From positions 24,697,678-24,761,677 of the forward strand of contig NC_135220.1 in NCBI RefSeq assembly GCF_052324685.1: DNA of 64,000 nucleotides, in the 5' to 3' direction. The notes under the pieces were generated by a model, which was not told the origin of the DNA, did no database searches, and saw nothing but the letters and a program-made list of their open reading frames with translations. Shown piece by piece: positions 47,263-64,000 of this stretch (position 1 is the stretch's first letter; each line of letters opens with the position of its first letter). Position numbers and translations under genes: made by a program. This DNA comes from Brachyhypopomus gauderio. Taxonomy: Eukaryota > Chordata > Actinopteri > Gymnotiformes > Hypopomidae.

Positions 47263-48861
47263 ATTGTTTTATTCTAAACAGAAGACAAATATTTTCTCTT
47301 GCTGTGTGAACATTTCACAGAAAACCAACTAACATCTCGACCAGTCATGTTTGTGAACACTGATTAATGTGTACCAGATCTTAAATTATCTGAACTTGAA
47401 CGTTATCTTTTGTTAATTTGAACAAAGCCAAAATCCTGTCAAATACAAGCAAGCGGCATTTTTCGCGTCATTTCACAGCGACGTCTGCTTTAATATACCA
47501 TTTAGCATAATTACTTAACGTACCGGTTAAGCGAAATATCTACAAAATGAGCTGTTACACATGCAAATTGCCAGTGTAGTTGCATGTATAACATTAATAA
47601 TATGTATAGCATAACAAGCTACGTATGACCCTAGCCAGCTAACATCTCACAAGTTGGGGAGAGACTTCAATACTAGATGTGGGAACAGCTCAAATATCCA
47701 TCAGCTGTCATTACAAGTCCATGGACATCTTTCCCAAATTATACCAATACACCGACACCGCAGACGTCGCCTTCAGGAACCTATACCTTCAGAAAACAAG
47801 TGGATAATTGCTTCGCCTCAGCAAGCAAACAGTTACCAAGAAGGAAACGTTGTGCGAATGGAGTTAATTAGCTAGCCAACTAGCTAACCTAGCTGGAGCT
47901 GGGAGAAATTCCACCCATTCATTAGCTGTGGCTGCTAGCTAGCCAACCCATCTGTCTCATATGAATAAACCAGTACCATGGTAGCATACTAACACGTACC
48001 TCAAACACTCAGTATTGCTTTCTTTTTAGCAAAATCTTAAGCATTATTACATCGACCTTTAAGGAGCTTTCTAGTAAACACAGATATAGTTTTTACAGCT
48101 TTAGAGCACACCTCTACAGTCTGCTTTGGGTCCTGCCAATGCACTCGTGCGCAGGCGCGACATACAGTAACAATAGTTGTCTGAATATATGCCTTTTATA
48201 TTGTGTTGATATTTATTTTTTTGCCGTGAAATGAAGAACCCAATAGGTGAATTAATTCATGCAAGATAGATATTTTTAAAATATTACCAAGTGGCATGGA
48301 TGGGACAGTCAACAGTAATTTTGCGTAGATTTTAAGACAGGCAAACACTAGCTGACCACAATCTTGCTTCCTCCCAAGATATTTCAAAACTTTCAAAATC
48401 CGTTCGCTAATGACAAAACTGAGTAGTAATCGATATATAGCACAATATTTAACTGTGGATAAGTGATGCATTTATTTAAAATTCTGTCCCAGTGTAATTT
48501 TAAGGGTCTCATAACAACCTTTAAAAATTCTATTTTGATTTAAAATGTTCAACAGTCCTGTATGGGTAGTTCGCTAGCTAAATAACTCGGTGTATTTATT
48601 TGACTAGACGTCTGGGCGACTTATACCATAATTACAATAAGATTTTGATTTACATTATTCAGCTAACTTGGACAGTCGTCAGAAAACTGCTGAGATTAGA
48701 ATTTTTGCCTTTTATGTTTTCTTCATACATCCCAACTAAGTTTATCTAGCTTGTTTGCGTGTGGGGCATGACTTTATTACTTGTTCTTTTGAGCTGGTAT
48801 AGACACCAGGTATAGACACTTACTAATCGAAGTCCACAATGTTTCACTTGTCGAAGAAACA
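47263..48861. promoter_or_regulatory. Shared intergenic region of denr (-) and ccdc62 (+)
   Basis: The region between the two start codons is 1.6 kb. CCAAT at 48136-48140 and TGCGCAGGCGC at 48148-48158 (NRF1-like) mark the likeliest promoter core, probably for denr. An in-frame denr 5'-UTR intron is suggested by the AG-rich boundary just upstream of its ATG. No additional coding exon is supported. Confidence 0.45.
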
Positions 48862-51800
48862 ATGAATGAAGACAGTAAAGCCTCTAGAAACCGTTACACG
48901 CCCTCCTGCAGAAACAGTAATGAAGCGAATGTAGAAGGTCAGTTAACACACTACTGCTCTAATGCATGACAGTCTTACTCATTAAACGCATTTGTAATTT
49001 TACCAAATTTTGCAGGTTTTCCATGTGAACCCTGGCACAGCACCCCCGCCAAGGTGAATATTTTCGTATTATGGATTTTTCAAAGTGCATTCAAGTAGTA
49101 ATAATAATAATTGTTTAAAGTATTTTTTATTAAAGTAATTACTAAATTAATTTTCGAACCTTTCTGTACTGAAGCACACAGATGAAGCCAGCATGGCTAG
49201 ACAGACTGCAAGGAGTCCACAGAGCTCTTGTAATCCTGTATCATCTCTGTCTCTTATGCAAGGGAGTACGGTAAGACATTACTGTTTCATTAATTTTATA
49301 TAACAATAATGAGTAGAGTTCTCTAAAATGTATGCAGATCTTAAGTTCTTTGGATATATTACATCATATTAGTTAGTACACAATTGTCCTAAAAAATAAC
49401 GGAGCAGGAAAGTCTCAGAGGTGTAGGAGGTTTTGAACCCCAACCTGAATTATGTAGTGGCATTCTCCTCCTTTTCATGAAGTAGATCACAAAGTAAATC
49501 ATCATAATATGATATATTTGTTACATTATTTACTTTGAAACACACTGCATTGCTTTGTGTTCCTGCTAGGTTCCAGCATCTGAGATGGAATTCCTGACCA
49601 TTCAGAAGCAGCGTCAGGAGCTGCAGTTGCTGATCGCAGAGCTGAAGGCCCGTGACTGGGAGCTCAACAGCATGGCTGCAACCCACCACAGGCAGCTCCA
49701 GGCCTGGGAGCAGGATCGGCAGAGAGTGCTTACTCTGGAGCAGAAGTGCGCACGTCTCGAGGGTGAGCAGATCTAAGCAGGTTTACAGCAGGCTTATTTT
49801 ACTATAGACTCCTAATGACTAAATGAGAAAGGTTATTTCAATATTATGCAAACGACATAATGTGAATTAGAAATCTAGGCGACGTGTACCTTTTGTGTGA
49901 GTCCTTGCAGCGATCTGTTGTAAAATTTGAAAAATTAGAATTTTACGTGTGTCAGCTGTGTGCGGTTGTGCTCGCCAGATGAGCTGCAGAAGCGTAACGA
50001 GGTGATCCGTGCCATTAGCAAGCGCTTGAAGGCCGTGGAGGCACGGGAGAAGGAGAGGCACGGGGAGCTGACCTGCGCCCAGGAGCGACTGCAGGACCTC
50101 AGGCAGAGGCAGCAGCACAGCGGGCAGCAGCAGCAGGACCTGGAGGTGTTTCCTTCACATGTGTTGCCGCTTATGTGTCTGTACAGTCGAACGTGATTGT
50201 ACGCATAATTTCTGCAGAAAGGCATGCGGCGTTACCCACAGTTGGATTAAACGAGCTTCAGGTGCGTGCTCGAGTGATCTAACGGTTGGACACTGATGCT
50301 GATTTACAGGAGAAGAACCGGAGCATGAACTCGACCATCACGACTCTCTCATCCCAGGTTGGGCAGCTCCAGGTTCATGAACAGGAGCTCAGCTCCATGC
50401 TCCAGCTGAAGGTGCTTCTCCTGCTGTGTTCCTCCTGCTCTGTGGTTTACGCCTGTGTGCAGTTTGGGTGATTTCAGGGTTTCTTTGTAATTTATTAGGA
50501 CAAAGACCTGATGGAAGCTACCAGTCGCATCGTAGAGTTAACCAATCAACTGAGGGAGTCAGATGCAAGTCTAAAGGAGGCCCAGACACACGAAAGCAAA
50601 ATATTAAGTGAAATGGAGGGATACAAGCATCACTTCAGAGAAGCTAAATATGATATGGCTCGGATCAAAGGTGGGGAATGTTCTCGCTGGAGATATTTGG
50701 TCATCAAACCTAAACATGGACATGAAAGACCCATGCCAGTATCTGACCAATAGGGGTCAGCGTTTCTCATTCAGTACCATTCCTTCAGTATTCAGTGAGA
50801 AAATCATTAGCCGTATATGTTAACCTGGGGATTATGCATCAGAGAACCAGGTTCAGCTCTGCTTTGTTTATGTTTGGGGAAACTGACATTTTTGTCACAG
50901 TAGCCACAGTTATGATAAATCAGTTGTTACTTTTGGACAGATATATGCTTTAATCTTCTGTATTCCTCCAGATGAGCTTCAGGAAAAGACCATGGAGAAC
51001 AACAGTCAGAGAGAGGAGCTCATTCGCCTTAAACAAGAGAAGCAGCTGCTTAGGAAAGAGTTGGTGCTGTTAGGTACTGTGGACCAGCCTTTAAACAAAA
51101 AAACACTAGACCAGGGGTGTCCAAAATCTTTGCAGTGAGGGCCAGATTTAGTTTGGCCCGCGGGCGGCACTTTGGACACCCCTGCACTAGACTGAAGACA
51201 CAGACCAAAAACACAGGAGAATGTGTGTGCACTCGTCAGATTGTTGACATGTTCATCGTCAACATCTGTGGTATCTCTGAGCCTCTGTCAGATTCACTTG
51301 TATGTTTATAACGGGGTTAACGCCTGGCTGCCGAGACTCGGTGTAGGTGCCTTTGCCGAGAGACGTTCCCTAACCCCAACTGTCCCGTTTCTCTCAGGCG
51401 AGGGCGAAAACTGGAAGGACGAGCTACTGGGCCTGGCGCGATCCAAACAAGAGCGCACCGACTCGGAACTGCTGTGTCTGCAGCAGGTAGTTCCCACCAC
51501 TCCCACCATGCCGTGCCTTCAGCTTGAGAACGTGACATAAGCATTAGCATTAGCCACTTAGCATTACCCTGGTGCTACCATATAGCCTGTTATGCCGTCG
51601 TCATAGGTTATTGTCACCGCCAGCGCTTTCTATTTCTGACTGAAGCTTTCTGTTTAGCGAAGTACACCTTCAAAGCTCCTGTAATGTCAAGTGTCGTTGA
51701 AGATGATAACATCCTTACTTTTCTCACGTGTGCGTAGCTGTCTGGTTTTTCAACATTCCTCTGAGTTTTCCTCCACTTCTCCTCAGGTGGCTCAGTGAAC

Positions 51801-51969
51801 TATGAGCCCGGTCTCGTCATGTGACCGCTAATATGTTGTGCTTTTTAAATTTTATTGCCCCTCTTTTCATTTTTTTTCTTTTTTCATATTCATACCAACC
51901 AAAAAAGTGGGATTAAATTACAGGCACAGGAACATGGCAGATAAGGTTAAACATTCTCTATCTGCATAT

Positions 51970-52009
<40 letters not shown>

Positions 52010-53369
52010 CATCAAAGGTGTGTGCTAATCAGCAGAATGACCTCCAGCTCTTGAAGCTCAACCTAGAGACAACCAGGGAAGCACTGAGACAATATGAAGG
52101 TCAAAGGTCACCCGAGAGGTAACCGGTGTGAAGCCACCATAGGTTTCTATCACACTGCAAGAGCTAACATGGACATGTTGAGTTTTAACTGAAACATTTG
52201 TGGTTTTAGGCTCGGTAGTGTAGTGGGTGCAAGTCCTGTCTCACAGCTCCATCAAGGAAGAAAGATAGGACAGTACGTGCATGGACAGTGCAATAACACA
52301 CACCCACTCCCATCCTCATGCACTGTCAGTGATGTTGGAGGTGCTGGGTCTCCCACCGAGTCAGGCTCCCTGTTCATCCACTACTGCGACTGTAGTAATG
52401 GTGCAGCGGAGAGCGACTCCCAGCAAGGAAACGAGTGTAGAGCAGGACAAGAGGTGGTCGTCACCGCTGTCATTGACCATGACACAGAGACCGAGACCCC
52501 AGTACAGCTGGTGGATGTCGGTCCAAAAGACGCCCAGTGCTCTTGGTAGGGACTACCCATCAGATGAAATGATTGGTTTGCAAAATAATGAACCAGTCAT
52601 TAGGCCGAATTCAGTTGAACTTTGTTTCTATATTCATAGTTATACCATAGTGATAGCAGTGCATTGGGCTTTGTTGGTAATGAAACTCTTCTCTTTGTGT
52701 CTCAGTCCAGGTAGTGTGACCTGTTTCTATATAGACCACTCTATGTCATCACCACGGAGTAGGCAAAGCTGTGGACCTATAGAGGATGCGGCATTGAACA
52801 TTATTGTCAATGGCAACAAGGTTACTCAGCCTATCAAATTAAGTAGTAAACATATCTACCACATCGGTCCTTTCTGGTTTGTTTTTGTTTTTTCACATGA
52901 ATGAATGTATGTGCGTGTTGTGATTTAACAGGAGGAGTGTGTGTCATCCACAAGTCGCTTGCAACGCTTGTTGGCAGAGTCGCGGCAAATGGTGGCCAGT
53001 CTGGAACACACTTCTGGCGAACCTCTGAGTCCTGCCCCAAGTCCCGCCCCTAGCCCCATCCCCAGCCCCGCCCCCAGAAGTGACTCTGTCTGCTGCTGTA
53101 GCTACAAGAATAGTAATAGCTGCAACCACTCCCTGTCTCCCAGAAACAGCCAGGAAGAAAGTCAGCAAAAACATGTATGTGCTGCGTTTCATTCATCTAT
53201 CAGATGCTTCATAACTTTCTGGAATTCAATCATATTCAGATGATTATATGATACCATGAAATTTGAAACTAAAGCGTCTTTCCCCCCCTCCTCTTTAACA
53301 TTCAATTAGAATGACACGGAAATCCAGAGTCAACACTCAAACCCAAGTACCAAGGAATGTAGTCAGTAG
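48862..53369 (+). CDS. ccdc62: Coiled-coil domain-containing protein 62
   Basis: Fourteen exons join in frame to 629 codons: 48862-48937, 49016-49053, 49175-49270, 49570-49762, 49979-50145, 50310-50411, 50499-50670, 50972-51073, 51398-51486, 52018-52118, 52210-52545, 52706-52820, 52932-53174, 53310-53369. The coiled coil starts at exon 4 (IQKQRQELQLLIAELKARD, VLTLEQKCARLEGE) and runs to LARSKQERTDSELLCLQQV, both close to human CCDC62. The variable middle is Ser/Cys-rich. Exon 13 carries the conserved STSRLQRLLAESRQMVASLE, followed by a Pro-Ala-Ser repeat. In mammals the protein is testis-enriched, needed for sperm formation and reported as an oestrogen receptor coactivator. AATAAA lies at 53479-53484. 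The short N-terminal exons 1-3 are less certain than the rest. Confidence 0.88.
51112..51184. mobile_element. hAT-type MITE, 73 bp
   Basis: It starts CAGGGGTGTCCAAA and ends TTTGGACACCCCTG, a 14-bp perfect terminal inverted repeat. It is flanked by a perfect 8-bp duplication, CACTAGAC (51104-51111 and 51185-51192). It lies in a ccdc62 intron about 40 bp after a donor. Confidence 0.92.
51972..52008. repeat. (GT)n microsatellite beside a ccdc62 acceptor
   Basis: A pure GT run ends 9 bp before the acceptor of the exon starting 52018 and replaces the usual polypyrimidine tract. Confidence 0.93.
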
Positions 53370-54379
53370 TGCAGTGGATGAACATGTTTCCCTAAGAACT
53401 GAGGAGCTGGTGGAATCACGTGAACATGAAGCCTCCACTCACGAGTCCTGAGCACTGCCCACCTACACTACATCTGCAAATAAAGTTTCTCAAGAAACAA
53501 AATAAGGTTTTTCTTCTGAGTTAGTAAAATGAAATATGTAAAAATTTAAAAATGTAGTTAAAATGCATTTAACAGAAATTTATGGATTTTAAATGGTTTT
53601 GATATAAAAAAAAATGCAACATGCTTTCGCAAGTCATTTAGTCATTGACCAAGTATTGAGTGTTAAACCTGTCCTGCAAGATGACAGAATGATCCTGCCT
53701 GTTTTGTCATTCCAGTTTCACTGCATCAAACCTGTTTTATTGTAAATGTGTGTCTGTGCTCTGGTTTCTGAGATTTGGAAGTAGACAGCACAGTTCTTTT
53801 TTAACTTGAGACTGCTTGTATGATGAGAGATGCCATATTACATCATTTAAATCTTTAAAGCTTATAAAAAAACAGGACCACATAATTTCTCAGGGACTTT
53901 GAAACCACCAGAGGTATTTCAATGTGTGAATGTGTTGCAGTGAGATTTGTTGGTAGTCTTTTAAAGTTTGAATGCTGTTTTTGAAACTACCATGTTTGCA
54001 CGTTTTGTAGTTTATTAAATTCCTCATAAACATGTAAACTACACTATTTGAGTTGTTTTGATTAGTTTGTTCAAACTGAAATACAGTGAACGACGCTTCG
54101 TTTGCTTTACTTTAGTATCTTAAGAAACTTTAGACTGATAAAAATCTCGATGTTGGTTTAAAGCCTGACTTAAATGGGTCATGGCTGCGACATGTTTGGA
54201 GGTCGGGAACATATGCAGTTATTTACTCTTAATGTAATATTTAAAAAAATCTTCCCGACGTTGCTAAATAAGACACGACACATGAATCTTTGGAGCAGTT
54301 CCAAGAGACGGTTGTGGCGCACCGGTAAGTTTTGGTGTTTAATTTTATAATTTTGGTGTACATGTAATAGGATTCAAAA
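53370..54379. other. ccdc62 3' UTR and hip1r promoter
   Basis: Transcription of ccdc62 probably ends after the AATAAA at 53479-53484. The remaining 0.9 kb before the hip1r ATG shows no exon. CGACGTTGC and GACGGTTGTGGCGCACC near 54250-54325 are the only CpG-containing parts. Confidence 0.5.
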
Positions 54380-63771
<9,392 letters not shown>

Positions 63772-64000
63772 GTCAGTGGAATGATGATTAGCCACTAAAG
63801 GATGATGTTTTTGGTCATTCACATGGCAAATGAGAACATGCTGACAGTTCCCCAATCATTTTCATTCATTGTTAGCCACATTAGCATTGTTGCTGAATCG
63901 GCCGTTTAAGGCTCCGTGCTCCAGGTCCAATGTCTGTGCCATGCAGTGGTGACTCGAGTGTTTGGACGAGGTTTCCTCGACATCACAGCTGTGTGCGTCT
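63772..64000 (+). other. hip1r: hip1r intron, runs to the window end
   Basis: Sequence after the donor GTG|GTCAGT. No exon was recognised before the edge of the window. Confidence 0.5.

Overview
The window is vertebrate nuclear DNA, almost certainly from a teleost fish. Genes are split into short exons with GT-AG introns. The gaps hold Tc1/mariner, hAT and L2-type elements, and CA/GT microsatellites are dense. The encoded proteins are clear relatives of vertebrate DUSP26, CLIP1 (CLIP-170), BCL7A, a hydroxycarboxylic acid receptor, DENR, CCDC62 and HIP1R. The gene set from clip1 to hip1r matches the human 12q24.31 neighbourhood (BCL7A, CLIP1, HCAR, DENR, CCDC62, HIP1R). An otophysan fish is plausible, but the sequence alone does not prove it. 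All exon models were built by eye from reading frame, splice signals and remembered family similarity; no database search was run.

Layout. 1-5.4 kb: gene-poor, with L2 LINE debris and a complete 897-bp hAT-like element with a perfect 8-bp target duplication. 5.4-7.3 kb: dusp26, minus strand. 7.3-11.1 kb: a perfect 53-bp tandem array and a LINE fragment. 11.1-12.5 kb: an unrecognised two-exon gene, minus strand, 353 aa. 12.7-20.1 kb: repeats, namely a 21-bp minisatellite inside an inverted repeat, a fold-back MITE, two dead Tc1 elements (one split by an L2 tail) and a tandem repeat of about 190 bp. 21-37.1 kb: clip1, plus strand, 21 coding exons, about 991 aa, with a candidate internal first exon that would give a form lacking the CAP-Gly domains. 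39.6-41.9 kb: bcl7a, minus, convergent with clip1. 42.8-43.8 kb: an HCAR-like receptor gene, minus, one exon. 45.5-47.3 kb: denr, minus, with a 20-nt microexon. 48.9-53.4 kb: ccdc62, plus, divergent from denr. 54.4 kb to the window end: 5' part of hip1r, plus, cut off by the window edge. A two-exon coiled-coil module in hip1r is duplicated in tandem.

The genes are not a functional operon. Several act on the cytoskeleton and membrane traffic (CLIP1 at microtubule plus ends, HIP1R linking clathrin coats to actin). The others cover chromatin (BCL7A), translation (DENR), metabolite sensing (HCAR), phosphatase signalling (DUSP26) and a coiled-coil protein that is testis-linked in mammals (CCDC62). 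The main leads are the clip1 internal first exon, the hip1r exon-pair duplication, a palindromic double CRE upstream of the receptor gene, the unrecognised 353-aa gene and several layered transposon insertions.
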